A model generated the notes under the pieces. That model did no database searches. It was not told where the DNA came from and worked only from the letters and a program-made list of their open reading frames with translations. Made by a program: the position numbers and the translations under genes. Positions 33,563 to 45,435 of a stretch of DNA of 64,000 nucleotides are shown here, piece by piece (position 1 is the first letter of the stretch; every line of letters starts with the position of its first letter). Source of the DNA: Nannochloris sp. 'desiccata'. Taxonomy: Eukaryota > Chlorophyta > Trebouxiophyceae > Chlorellales > Chlorellaceae. The stretch spans positions 620,001 through 684,000 of the forward strand of contig JAGTXX020000014.1 in NCBI GenBank assembly GCA_019044685.2. The letters run 5' to 3'.

Positions 33563-36500
33563 TCATTCTAATCCGGTGCTCAAGGGGCGCCGGCTCCTTT
33601 TAGGGCTCTTTTGCCTCGCAGGCGCAGGTGATAACCCTAAAGCCATAGCCATACTTCTTCCTTTCTTGGTCACAGGCATCCGTTTACTTGCTGTAGAAAC
33701 ACCTCCAGAAACGTCAGCTCCTGCAAGCTCACCCAGGGCAGATCTCATTTCTGTGCTAAGGGGTTTGGAAACTTGCAGCAAGCGGCGCTTACGTCCTACT
33801 GGTGCAGCTGCAGCAGGTTTAGGTGCAGGTGCTGCTTCTACTTTTTCTTCAGGTTTGGGGATAGTAGAGGTGGAAACAGCACGGCTTGCACGGCGAGTCT
33901 GGCGTCTAGCCTGCTCTTTTACTCCTCCAGGAGCTACCACCACAGCCTTCTCGGTCGTGGGCACGACGGGCTCCTCCAGGGAGGAGGGCTCCCCTAAAGG
34001 TGGCTCATTTTCATTTTCTTTCTGTGCTTCTCCTCCTCCTCCTACCTCCTCTTCTTCTTCGCTGTCTTCTTTATCTTCATCTGAAGTAGGGTTGTAATCA
34101 ACATCACTACTGTTATTTTCTTCATCATCTTCTTCAGAAACAGGCTCTGCTTCTTCTTCCGACTCATTTTCAGAAAGAGGTTCTTCCTTTTCTTTGTTTG
34201 CTTCTTCCATTTCTTCTTTTAAGACCTGTTGTTCTTCTTCCTCCTCATCAGAGCTGGAATCTAAGAGAACGACGTTACGCCGTTGAGGGCGGGCACGAGG
34301 TTTAACTACAGAAAGAAGCTCTTCTTCCTCTTCTAAAATTAAAGGCTGATTCACCTCCTCAACCCCTTCAACTATCTTTCCCTGAAATACTCCTACCTCT
34401 TCCTTCTCCTCTCCTAGTTCCTTCTCTTTAAGAACACAAGAAACTGGAGGAACTTCTATTTCTGTCTCTTCTAAGACCACAGCAGCTGCTTTTGGCTTTC
34501 TACCACGCTTGCCACCTCTAGCTTTCGCAGCTGAGGCAGGCTTGAGCTCTTGGTGTTGTTCTTTCTGCACTGCTGCTGCTGCTTTGCGGCCACGACGACC
34601 TTTCTTCACAACAGGCTGCTGCTCCTGCTCTTCTTCTACTACTTTCTCAGCCTTTTTGCTTTGTTTTAAAGCTTTCATTTTACCACCACGCTTAGGCTTC
34701 CCATTTACTTCTTTTTCCTCTTTTACTGCCAGTTCCATCACCTTGTCATCTACCACAGCCACCTCTTGTACTGGAAGGAAAAGATCTTGCTGCTTTACAT
34801 TCTCCTCTTCATCCTTCTTCTCCAAAACCTCTTCCTTCTCTTCTTCTTCTACTGTGTGAACACCGGCACCAGTAGCTCCAAGAGAAAACATGTGCTCTTG
34901 CACAGGTGAGAAAGCGTTCATAATATCAATTTCTTCCTTCTCTTCGATTGCATCAATCATCACGACTTCCTTCTCCTCCTCCTCCTCCACTTGCTGCTGC
35001 TGCTGCTCCAATGCTATCAATCTCTCGACTTCTTTTTCAGCCTCGGCTTCTGCTTCCTCAAGCGAACGCAATGCTGCCTGCGCATCTGCATTTTGCTCTT
35101 TCATTTTAATCGCTTCAGATAGAAGAAGCGAATCATTCTCAGGCATGGCCTCCTCTTCATTATTACTATTATTAATATTATAATGATCAGCTTGTTCTTG
35201 TACTAAATCTTCTTCTACCAAGACTTCCTCTTCTTCTTTCGGGGTATGAAGAACAGCAGCAGCAGGAGTTTTGTCACCACAGCACAACACTTCCTCGGGC
35301 TGAGTAGCAAGACCTACAGCGAGTGTTTCTATTTCTGTCTGTTGTGTTCCGGTTGCTGCTGCAGCTACAGCGAGAGCTTCTTCACCAAAGCGAGATTTCT
35401 GAGAAGGACCTGTGCTACGGTGTCCAGTAGAACGACCTTGAGAAGAAGAATTAGGTACAAACTGACCATCACCACTCGTTGCTGCAAGTGCTGCCGCCGC
35501 TGCTGCTGCGTCTTCAGCAGCAGCTGCTTGACGAGCACGAGCCAATGCTAAATCGTGAGGAGTCCCTGCAGCACCACAGCCATTACCACCCCCTCCAGAA
35601 GGGCAGGCAGCTGCCATGCGCTGCAACATCGGAATAGAAGGAGAAGAAATAGTCTCCAAAGTCACAATTGCAGCTGCAAGTTGCTGTCGAAGGGACGTAT
35701 TTTCTTTTCTCAATCGCTCAGCTTGTTGCTCAGCCATCTCCAGCTCCATGGCAGCATTTGCTTCCAATTGGGTGACCTCTTCGCGAAGGCGATCTTTCAC
35801 GACATCTTCACTTCTGCGACGAGATTCTGCAAAAACTGCAGCAAGAGAATCAGCGCGAGCATGCACCAAAGCCAGTTCTTCAGTAGCAGCTTCAGCTGCA
35901 GCACAGGCAGCAGACGCAGCTTCTTGAGCTTTGGCAAGACGTTCAGCTTGTTCACGAGCTTCAGCTTGGTGGAGTTCGAGCTCAGCACGGAGAGAAGCAA
36001 TCTCAAGTTGAGCATTATCCAAAGCTTTTGTTGTTTCTTCAAGCTGGTCACTAGTAGCACTAGGTTCTAGATTTTCACTGGTGTCATTACTTCTTCTATT
36101 GCCATCACGACCACCTTTCCTTTTATTTCCACCACCCTTGCTAGAGTGATTTTTGGCAGCAGCAGCATTTTTAGCAGCTCGCGCTTCCGCAGCAGCAACT
36201 TCTGCAGTCAACCTTTCTCGATAGCTTTCTTCCATATCTTTCAGCAAGCCAGCCATCTCACCAGCAACTTCTTCACGCACCTCTCCTTCGAGTAAAACAG
36301 CGCGCTCTTCTGCAGCTTGTAAATTTTGAAGAAGTTGATGGACTTGAGCTTGAAGGGCAGCTATAGCTTCGTTTTCCTCTCCTTCTTCTTCTCCCTCGAG
36401 GTCGTCGTAGTCATCAGAACAAGGGGTAGAAGGCGTAATAGCCCCTCCTGCAAAGTTTAATCCCTCCTCTGCATCTACGCAGCAGTAGTTTGGAGAAAAC

Positions 36501-38693
36501 ACTTCATCCTCATCATTCAATTCCCGCAGCTCCTCCCTGGTTGCTTCTTTTTCTCCGACAGAAGCAGCAGGCACAGCAAAGCTAGGAGCAGCAGCTACGT
36601 TGTCAAACTCGTCAGAAAGAAGTCTTCTGCCCATAACTTCGTAAACCACCTCTTCTTCCCCTTCAGCAACACCAGCAAGAGCTGCTGCAGCAGTGGCAGA
36701 GCTAGGGGGTGCAGCTGGAGCAGGGGCAGAAACAGTGGTCGCTCCAGTGGCAGCATCTTCATCAACACACCCAGCTGCATTTCGATATGCAGTAGAAGGT
36801 TCTGCAATACCTTTAATAGCTATAGAAGGTGTCGGTTCAGCTTCTTCAGCAGCTGCTTTCGGTAATTCAGCTTCCATTGCAGCTCTTTCGGCTTCTTTGG
36901 CAGCTTCCGCTGCTTTCTTTGCCTTTCTTGCTGCCTCATCTTTCGCCCCTTTCGCTGCTGCTTTACGTTTTGCGCGGCGTAATGCACCAGGAGTGACTGC
37001 TTTAATCGTACGACGAGGTGCTTCAGCTTGTTGGAGGGTACCAATAGCGGTAGCCAGGGAGGCGTATCGCAGCACATGGGCAGTTTCATCGTAATCTTTT
37101 ACGCAGGGGGACACATTCACAGACAGTACGACTCTGCCATATCCATGTAATGCATCTCTGAATAAATGGGTTACTTTGCTTTCGCGATAAGGCACTACTT
37201 TGAGAGGACCCGCAGCAGCGGCGGCAGTAGAGGCGGTGGCGTTGCTGCGTGAGAGTGCTTGTTGTTGTTGGTTCCAACGGAGTGCTTCTAAGCACCGACC
37301 GAGAGTCATTAGCGAAGAATTAATAGCTACACTTTCTCTGCAAAAAATCAAATATAAGAAGAAGAAGAAGAAGAAGGGTTAAAATTAGATTACTACTCTT
37401 AATAAACACAAGCACTTGAAAATATCAAAACAAGAAAGTTACTTTCTATCAACTTACTTGAGCCTAATACCGACATTCCCTGTTCGCTGTGCTCTCTCAG
37501 AACCAGCAAGATCTACAAAGGACATACGTCCTAAACGTTCTACTTGAACAGGCTTCAAAGTAGCAGCAGTGCTGGCGGATGTTGTCGCCACGCCTTTGCA
37601 GTCTTCAGCATCTTCAGCAGGCGCTTGAACATCTTGCCTGCGTACTAGATTAATTCCAAAAATAGAATGAGAACGTGACGAAGAAAAATTCAGACCAGTT
37701 TCAGCACGTTGGCGGTGCTTTGCTCCACGGCGCAGCACGCCCAGCGCTTCCTCAGCAGTCGTAACCTCTACCTCAGAGAGCCCAGCGACACTGACTCTGC
37801 CACGAGCATCCTCCATCAACCTCAAAGCGGGACGCTTTTGCACGCCCCAGCCGTTATGCGCCTCTTCAATTAAATCATACACTGATTCATTGTAAATTTC
37901 GCAGTACGACACCCGTATTGCTAATGACTCAGCATCCATGTGACGGGCAATACCATCAAACAGAGCAGTTAAAGAGCGCGGAAGGACTCCAGGAGCTGTT
38001 TTTGTGCCTTCTATGGTGTATGTTTTGCCTGCTGCGGTGATACCGTAAGCCATCATGACGCTATTGTGTTGAGGATTACGCAATAGATCGTCCACCATGG
38101 GGCCAGCAGTGGCGGAGAAATATTCTTCTTGTGTGGTGGCGGCTTCAAAAACTTGGGAGAAAGTAAAAGTTTGGCCACGATCTCCAGCTTTGTAGGCCAT
38201 GGAGCCTTCTGGAGGGGCGATTGCGAGGGTGTGTTTTGCAGCTGCATGGATGCAATTCTCAGCATCCCAGTGAGAAGAAGAATTTGCAGCAACAGAGGTG
38301 GAGGCATTGACGGCGGCATTGTTCGTTGCAGTAGGGCGAATGCGGACGAAAACCTGAAGTTTTTTCATTTCGAATTCATCCTCTATACCTGATCCTGCAA
38401 AAGCCATTGCACGAGAGACTTGCTGGGATAAGGGTGCTTCAGCCCTGTTAGTTTTGTTGAGGGCATCGTATCCAGGATCATCGGCAAATAAATCTGCTAG
38501 GTTTCTGTGAAAGTAGTAAGAAAGTAATATCAGTATTCCAATGAATGTATTTTTATGTATTTATTTAGGAGTAAAATCTCTTGAATATGAGGGTTATTAC
38601 TCACTGTGGGTTAATTTCTTGAGACATGCGAGGAGGTGCGTCCAGCCCCTCGATTTCATCAATTTCGGGTAATAAATTTAGTCCCATATCCAT
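33563..38693 (-). CDS. Kinesin motor protein with ~1150-residue acidic tail (kinesin-6-like)
   Basis: Exons 38693-38605, 38504-37458 and 37337-33563 (minus) encode 1636 aa. The second junction rebuilds RLKESVAINSSLMTLGRCLEALR of the motor. P-loop GITAAGKT at ~184-191, switch I NFSSSRSHS at ~302-310, switch II DLAGSE at ~361-366. The GITxxGKTYTI and PGVLPRSLTALFDGI segments resemble kinesin-6 (KIF20) motors, but no long loop-6 insertion is clear. The tail has Ala/Glu coiled coils, then ~600 residues of Glu-rich low complexity with Lys/Arg clusters (KKGRRGRKAAA, GGKRGRKPKAA) like AT-hooks, ending in another basic stretch with KSPKRSRRPLS. Location on microtubules or chromosomes in mitosis is inference. 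Confidence 0.85.
37356..37376. repeat. AAG trinucleotide repeat in a kinesin intron
   Basis: Seven tandem AAG units just upstream (on the minus strand, CTT) of the second kinesin acceptor, acting as part of its pyrimidine tract. Confidence 0.85.
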
Positions 38694-39049
38694 ATTGGAA
38701 ATGAACTAAAGCCTCGTTATCCAACGTATGCAACGTTTTAGTTGTGGGTGTTGAGCATTGGGAATCGACGGTTGTTGATAATAATCTGCAGAATTAGGCT
38801 GCAACGGCACGTTTGGGCTCTCTAAAATACGTAACAAATCGATATAAATAATGATAAGATTGAATAATGCACACTCCTTTGTTTTTTCGTGGGTTAGTTG
38901 AGCTACCCAACAACAACTGCAGCAGGCAGAGCAGCAAAGAACCAGATTAAAGGTTAATTTAAAGTCGCTCATTTCTACTTTTTGCTTATTATCATCAATG
39001 CCGAGACAGTGATCAATGTTTGAAAGAAGCGCAAGGCTCTTGCGTAACA
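38694..39049. promoter_or_regulatory. Divergent intergenic region between kinesin and NAT9
   Basis: 356 nt between head-to-head start codons; presumed shared promoter region. No assured motif. Confidence 0.4.
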
Positions 39050-40046
<997 letters not shown>

Positions 40047-40378
40047 AGTATTTCTACACTTGGAGTACTGAATTAATCCAGAAAATGTATATCTGTAGAT
40101 CTATGGTGTGTAGTGAGGGCTAGGGAGAGAAGAGCACCTTGCTATGGTTTGAATTTTCTTATTGATCCAGGCTAAGGAGCTTTGAATTTCACGACCCACC
40201 ATCATTTAACCCCACCCGCAACCTGAATAAGCATAAAATTATAAAGATCAAATATTATCAGTATTATTTAGCAGGTGATCTGCCCGACGGGAGCTTGATT
40301 CGTGTTTATAGACTCGCATTCTGGGGCTTTTCCCACCAAGTCATAGAAGGAGCCCTCGCAGAGCTTGAAAGACTTGCA
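40047..40378. other. Intergenic region upstream of CENH3
   Basis: 332 nt between NAT9 and CENH3. The CENH3 frame is open without an ATG from 40166 to its start, and a good acceptor-like TTTAGCAG ends at 40274 (see findings). Confidence 0.45.
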
Positions 40379-41046
40379 ATGGTTCGCAGCAAAAAAGTTC
40401 CGGTAAGTAGAATGAGCTTGTTGAATCCTAAGAATTTCTTAACCGCTGCATTTGCAAAAGGGGTATGAAAATCATGCCAGTAAACTTATTATTCGACGTT
40501 CTATTCTCTATGCAGACCTCTTCTAGTAAAAAAGTAAAAGGCCCTCCCGTGCAAGCACCAGCAGCACAGAGTAAGTCACCCCCAGATTTTTAAATTTTCG
40601 AGGCATGGAGTGTCCAATTTCAAAAGCCAGCAGCGGGAAAATTAGTTTTAAGGTTATAAAGGCTGTTATACTAGATCTAGCATTAATTACGTACTTATAC
40701 GCGTTCAAATTCGTTTATGCCTTCAGGAAAGCCTCATAGATACAGACCTGGCACTGTAGCTCTTCGAGAGATCAGGCGGTATCAACGCAGCACTGAATTA
40801 CTAATCAGAAAGCTCCCATTCGCTCGGTTAACACGAGAAATCACCAATAACGTAGCTCCTGAACCATTCCGTTGGACTGCAGAAGGTCTTTTAGCTCTTC
40901 AAGAAGCTACAGAAGACTTTATTGTCCATTTATTGGAAGACTGCAATCTTTGTGCAATTCATGCAAAGCGCGTGACTATTATGCCAAAGGATATGCAGCT
41001 GGCTCGTAGGATTCGTGGCCCTGTCGCTGGTGTAGCTTCTTATTAA
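40379..41046 (+). CDS. Centromere-type histone H3 variant (CENH3/CENP-A-like)
   Basis: Exons 40379-40402, 40516-40570 and 40727-41046 give 132 aa. The N-tail is only ~27 residues ([17 protein letters not shown]...) and lacks the ARTKQTARKS and ARKSAP blocks of canonical H3. The fold domain is clear ([44 protein letters not shown]). Loop 1 reads [17 protein letters not shown], one residue longer than in H3, a known CENP-A trait, and alpha-2 is changed ([14 protein letters not shown]). The C-terminus extends to GPVAGVASY. Introns interrupt the tail, unlike replication-dependent H3 genes. It should mark centromeric nucleosomes; a non-centromeric divergent H3 is the alternative. Confidence 0.85.
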
Positions 41047-41458
41047 TCGACAAGAAAAAGAGATAGCTCACCCACTTTTGACTTCCCTTTTTTAACTTTT
41101 TGACTCTTTGACTTCTCCCCTCCTTTTTTTCACGCACCCATCACCTGAATTTTACTGAAGACACTCCCTTCTCCAATCCACTTTAACTAGTAGCAGACAG
41201 ATACAATACCACACAGCATTTATTTACGGTAAATAATTTACCAAACAAAAGACTAACTCTACGATGCACTTGCATCAAAAATTTTAACTTTATATCATTC
41301 TTCATTTCGTACTGTGTAAAATATATCTTTTTCTCAGACTAAAAGATTGCAAATCACGCCGAGTAGTAGTACAGGCAAAGAGCTATAATCAATCGTTCAT
41401 TCAATAGAATCGAAATTAAATGAAATATTTATATCTAAACAACTTTCTTTATTATTTA
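41047..41458. other. Convergent intergenic region
   Basis: 412 nt between CENH3 (plus) and the CIA30-domain gene (minus). TGTAA at 41315. T-rich after the CENH3 stop. Nothing else recognised. Confidence 0.5.
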
Positions 41459-43015
41459 TTAAGAAAAATCAGAGACGCTCACTACGGAATACGATACACC
41501 ACTCTTCTTCGCCACATCCTCCTCTTTTCTTCCACTACTTTCATCACCACTATCATCAAGTTTCACTAAAACCACTCTGGGAAGCTCTTTATCTTCACTG
41601 TAAGCTTGTATTTTCTCAACCGGCAACTCAAATCTGCCTTCTCTAAATGTAGGGTTGAGTCGACCATCGTACTCAAACTTGGATAGCATTAATTGAATAG
41701 AAGTGACTCGAGAAGGGTCAAATGGAGCAGCGTCGTACTGAGTTTTAGCTCTAAAGACAGGGACCAGTGAAGAAAATGGGATTTTAATCGTTTGCCAGGA
41801 AGAGGAAAGGGAGGCGGTACCGCCATCACCACCATCCTTGTTTCCAGAACTTTCAGTAGCTGTTGTATCAAAACTAGCGGTATATCCAACCCCATCCCAT
41901 GAAGTGTCTATTTTAATTACACACTTATATCTCTGTCCATCGCCCCTTACTTTCAATTCGATGCCATCATAGGCGGCGACATTCAATGGAGGTGTTAAAT
42001 TCCTCGTACGCGTTGAAGCAAACCCTCCGTTATTGGCGGTGGTGACATTTCCTGCAAACACACCAGCAGGGGAAATACCGTCTTCAGCAGCGCCGGGACG
42101 CACTTCAAATCCACTTGACGACACTCCACCCATGACCACATCATCAACTGGACCCCATTCCTTTGCTGGAGAGAGGCCGTCAGGGGCGTAGATAGCCTGG
42201 CCTGAAGATTTTGGGAGTGTTCCAGCGGAAATTAATGAGGAAATAAGAGTTTGTAAACTAGCGGAAGCAGGAGGAGAAGCGGCGGGGGCTGTTGTTGTGG
42301 TGGCGGTGATGGGCCATATAAGCTGACGCACACCTACTACAGCCCCCGTATTAATTTCAGTATTAGATCTCATTACGGCTTGTTGGGGTACAACTTCCAA
42401 TCGAGCACCAGGGGCAGCAGGAAGAGAGGAAAGAGCTGCTTGGCCTGTGGCGGTGTCAGGAACGAGAGCGCGGATATGCCGTCCTTGTTGGAGTAAAGAA
42501 GCTACAATACGTTTTCCTGTATCACTAGTAGCATCAGAAACTAATACAATGCCGGTAGTAGGGGTTGCTAAAGGCATTGTGATTGTGGAAATTCCAGAAG
42601 AAGATCGAAGAGGGACGGTGGTGATCAAATTATTGTTTAATTTGGAAGCTTCTTGTTGTTGTTGGGTAGTATTTCCTCCTAAATTGAGTAATTTAAATGG
42701 GGCTTCAATAGCGGATCGTAAGACCGCGCCCGGACTTGGTGGTGGGTTGAAAAATAAAACAGTCTTCACAAAACGTTGAAATTCCCACGGTTGCCGCTTC
42801 TTTGTCGAGCTGTCGGTGGAGTCTTGTGCTTTAACTACAAACGATCTTTTACCTTGTCTTGTAAGATTACCTTTGACTGCTTGAATGGGGGAATGGAAGA
42901 TGGTTTGAGGGATGAGCAGAGATTTGAATTTGAGATTGCAACCAGAGATTTTTGAAGTCTGCATCTGTGAGTGATCCGGTGTCAGTGAACTACCTTGGAC
43001 GGCCAAAACGTGCAT
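41459..43015 (-). CDS. CIA30-domain protein, probably plastid (HCF173-like)
   Basis: A single-exon minus-strand gene of 518 aa. ATG 43015 is used; a second ATG at 42964 would start the more transit-like MQTSKISGCNLKFK. Residues ~150-230 look like a remnant NAD-binding SDR half (TTGIVLVSDATSDTGKRIVASLLQQGRHIRALV), with a degenerate glycine loop. Residues ~280-490 form a CIA30 domain (EWGPVDDVVMGGVSSSGFE..., GGFASTRTRNLTPPLN, YDGIELKVRGDGQRYK, FSSLVPVFRAKT). The SDR plus CIA30 order is that of HCF173, needed for psbA mRNA translation in plastids, rather than mitochondrial NDUFAF1. The C-terminal tail is Ser/Glu/Lys-rich. Confidence 0.78.
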   Translation of the reverse strand: MHVLAVQGSSLTPDHSQMQTSKISGCNLKFKSLLIPQTIFHSPIQAVKGNLTRQGKRSFVVKAQDSTDSSTKKRQPWEFQRFVKTVLFFNPPPSPGAVLRSAIEAPFKLLNLGGNTTQQQQEASKLNNNLITTVPLRSSSGISTITMPLATPTTGIVLVSDATSDTGKRIVASLLQQGRHIRALVPDTATGQAALSSLPAAPGARLEVVPQQAVMRSNTEINTGAVVGVRQLIWPITATTTTAPAASPPASASLQTLISSLISAGTLPKSSGQAIYAPDGLSPAKEWGPVDDVVMGGVSSSGFEVRPGAAEDGISPAGVFAGNVTTANNGGFASTRTRNLTPPLNVAAYDGIELKVRGDGQRYKCVIKIDTSWDGVGYTASFDTTATESSGNKDGGDGGTASLSSSWQTIKIPFSSLVPVFRAKTQYDAAPFDPSRVTSIQLMLSKFEYDGRLNPTFREGRFELPVEKIQAYSEDKELPRVVLVKLDDSGDESSGRKEEDVAKKSGVSYSVVSVSDFS

Positions 43016-43220
43016 CTTCTACGCTTGTTAGGTGTTATATCGGACAAATGAAGTGCACATTTGGCTTCCATAGGCAGAAGGTTGTAGAAAATAACTTGAA
43101 AAAAATAATGGACCTTCGAATTGACCCAGGGAAACTGAAAATAGCTTTCGCGGCCATTTACTGAAGTTGACAACCATTCTCGTCCTCTTTTTAACTTGTA
43201 GGAAGAGCAAGACAGGCAAA
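43016..43220. promoter_or_regulatory. Short divergent promoter region of the CIA30-domain gene and RPL39
   Basis: Only 205 nt separate the two start codons, and part must be the untranslated leader of RPL39. Both promoters must overlap here. Confidence 0.5.
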
Positions 43221-43877
43221 ATGGTGAGCTTGAGGATATTATTTAGCCAGCTGAAGCTGCTGCAGCAGGAAGGAGGCATCATTCATGGTGGCTGCAAAAT
43301 TAAACTGCGGGCCGATGGCTCCTTTCTGCTGAAAGATAGCTGTATTATGAGGCTGTCATTATATTGGAGATTAGTAGAGCAGCGGGGTTTTGAAGAATCT
43401 GTTATTCGAGTATATTTATGACTAAATTCGATCATTCATGTTTTTGTTTTTGCAGCCGTCCCAGAAGGCTTTCCGCATCAAGAAGAAGTTGGGCAAGAAG
43501 GCCAACCAGAACAGGTCAGTATTTGAGTTAGGACTGCAGAGCAAATAGGTCAGCTCTGTGAGAGAGTGGCCAGCCTAAATTTTTATTTTGGATTTTCAAT
43601 ATGTTGGGGGACACCTATGGAATTCTATGACGTGCAACGGACCCCGATAGATGTGCTTTCCTATTAACAGTACAAATTTACCCGTTTGAACATGCTTTGG
43701 AGCTTTGGAAATGAAAACAGCCAACTAATAAATTTCTTTCGCTGTTTCACCCCCCGCTCACCATATTTTACTTTTATTTGCAGGCCTATTCCCCCATGGT
43801 TCCGTTTCAAGACTGATACCAAAATCAGATACAACGCTAAGCGTCGTCACTGGAGGCGTACCAAGCTTGGATTCTAA
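43221..43877 (+). CDS. RPL39: Cytosolic 60S ribosomal protein eL39
   Basis: Coding exons 43221-43223, 43456-43514 and 43784-43877 give 51 aa, the universal length of eL39. The sequence [51 protein letters not shown], given here only as a pattern (basic, ending [11 protein letters not shown]), fits the family throughout. The first coding exon is the initiator ATG alone, followed at once by GTGAGC. Its two introns (232 and 269 nt) are the longest found in the window. eL39 lines the nascent-peptide exit tunnel of the large subunit. TGTAA follows at 44035. Confidence 0.97.
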
Positions 43878-44234
43878 TTTGAATCTATCTTCAGATGGCG
43901 GAAAATTTTGAAAAAGTTTTCCGCTTGACTTAGATGAGATAGATTATCTGGCAGTAGCAATGATATAATAGTTTTATATTTTACATGCTTTGCTATTGTT
44001 GGCGATTGGTTTCCTTAGCAAAATAATACACCTCTGTAACAATACTCAAATAGAAAGACTGTTTTGAAAATTGTCGACAATGAAATTATTTATAGAGGTA
44101 CCCTGTGGCAGAATTTGCCTCTTCTTTCATCCTCTGAACGCCTTATTCCTTACAACATAGCTGGGGACAGGTACAGTAACTATTAGCAAAGACAAATGTA
44201 AGTAATGAATGCAGTGAGTAGGTCTATTTTCCCT
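43878..44234. other. Convergent intergenic region
   Basis: 357 nt between RPL39 (plus) and the RING gene (minus) stops, with TGTAA at 44035 (plus) and TTACA at 44150 (minus). No other element seen. Confidence 0.5.
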
Positions 44235-44927
44235 TTAAAAATTAACATAGACAGCGTGCAACTGCCGTGCCTGTAGAGTTTTTCTACAAGTAGGGCACTT
44301 TTTAGTAGTTTTAACCGCCGCTAATAAGCAAGAATTGCAGTAAACATGCCTGTAGATAACAAAATTAAAGAAAAAATTATAAAGATGTGAGAATTAATCA
44401 TATCCAATAATAGTATTGTTATAATTTGCCATTTGAAAGCACTGGTTCGTTAAAGATGATAAAGTTTTCAAACTCAAAGTTGCTATTACTCACCCGCATG
44501 ATCCAGCCATCATGGGTCTATCTGTATTCCCTCCCATAGCTTCTAAACAAATACCGCATTTAGGGCCTCTAGGCGACGGCGGTGATGCAGGAGGTGCTGG
44601 TGGAGGGGGCAGAAGACGGCCGACTGCCTGTGCTGTTGTTGTTGCCACACTCGTTCTAATAGCTTTATTTTGCGGGGAATATCGCGGTCTTTTCGTTGGT
44701 CTAGGGACTGATGGGAGGTTGCTAGAGATGATTTCTATTTCAGGGGATCCTGTTAGGTCTATAAACTCGCTCTCTGGATTATTTCTTGCTGGTCGCGAGG
44801 GGGTTGGGATGGGCCTCGATCGAGAACCGCTCGCAAAGGCGCTTGTTCCTCGCTCTTCTTCTAAGTCATCCTGACTATTTAAAAGTATTATTTCGTCCTC
44901 GTGGCTCGCTAGCGTAGAGGAATTCAT
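44235..44927 (-). CDS. RING-finger protein with SUMO-interaction-like motifs (STUbL candidate)
   Basis: Exons 44927-44494 and 44349-44235 (minus) give 182 aa. The intron splits the RING; splicing gives CGIC...SCGHVYCNSC...CPTC, a complete C3HC4 finger near the C-terminus (~residues 125-168). The N-terminal half is disordered and carries hydrophobic patches with acidic neighbours: EIILLNSQDD, EFIDLTGSPE and EIEIISSN. IDLT is a typical SUMO-interaction motif, as in RNF4 and Slx8. A SUMO-targeted ubiquitin ligase is therefore the best guess, small like RNF4 (190 aa). The E3 activity and SUMO binding are inferred from motif only. Confidence 0.8.
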
Positions 44928-45435
44928 TCTAGTGGGGTTATTTTTAGTTTAAGGTTGCAATTACTTTTGAATTTAGTTAGACTCTGCAGTTGTCGTGAGC
45001 CAAGCAACCACTATGCCATGAACAATATATTTTTAGAGAAGGCCACGAAAGCAGAATATATCATTATAGCGCCAACAACTAATTTCTCTCTTATTGGCTC
45101 GACTGCCTCTGCCACCTCGAGCCATTCTGATGTACACTCATCGCATGCAAGCCGTCGCTGCTAAGTAAAGCCGCCTCTGTTCAACATTCCAGCTCACATT
45201 ATATCTCTTCATACTCCACTACTGTCCATATTACCCTTCTGCTCAGTGTTGAGGTTCCATCTGATCTCAAGCAACTTGGACATCAAGCCTTTCCCACTAG
45301 TATTGTGCAACGCACCTCATTCAGCGCTGTCTCGACCGATAACACACGCTCGAAACACTATAGACTCATAAACTTAACCTTGGTCACCTCTCCCTTTAAC
45401 CAATTATAAAATATTTTTAAGTCAAACTTGTTAAG
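44928..45435. promoter_or_regulatory. Divergent intergenic region between the RING gene and the NTPase gene
   Basis: 508 nt between head-to-head starts. A short open frame in the left half has no family resemblance. Presumed promoters of both genes; no assured motif. Confidence 0.35.

Noticed and set aside
33576..37382. Many Ser/Ala/Cys-rich plus-strand frames opposite the kinesin.
   Set aside because: They are the antisense of Glu/Ala-rich coding sequence in the kinesin tail, with no independent signals.
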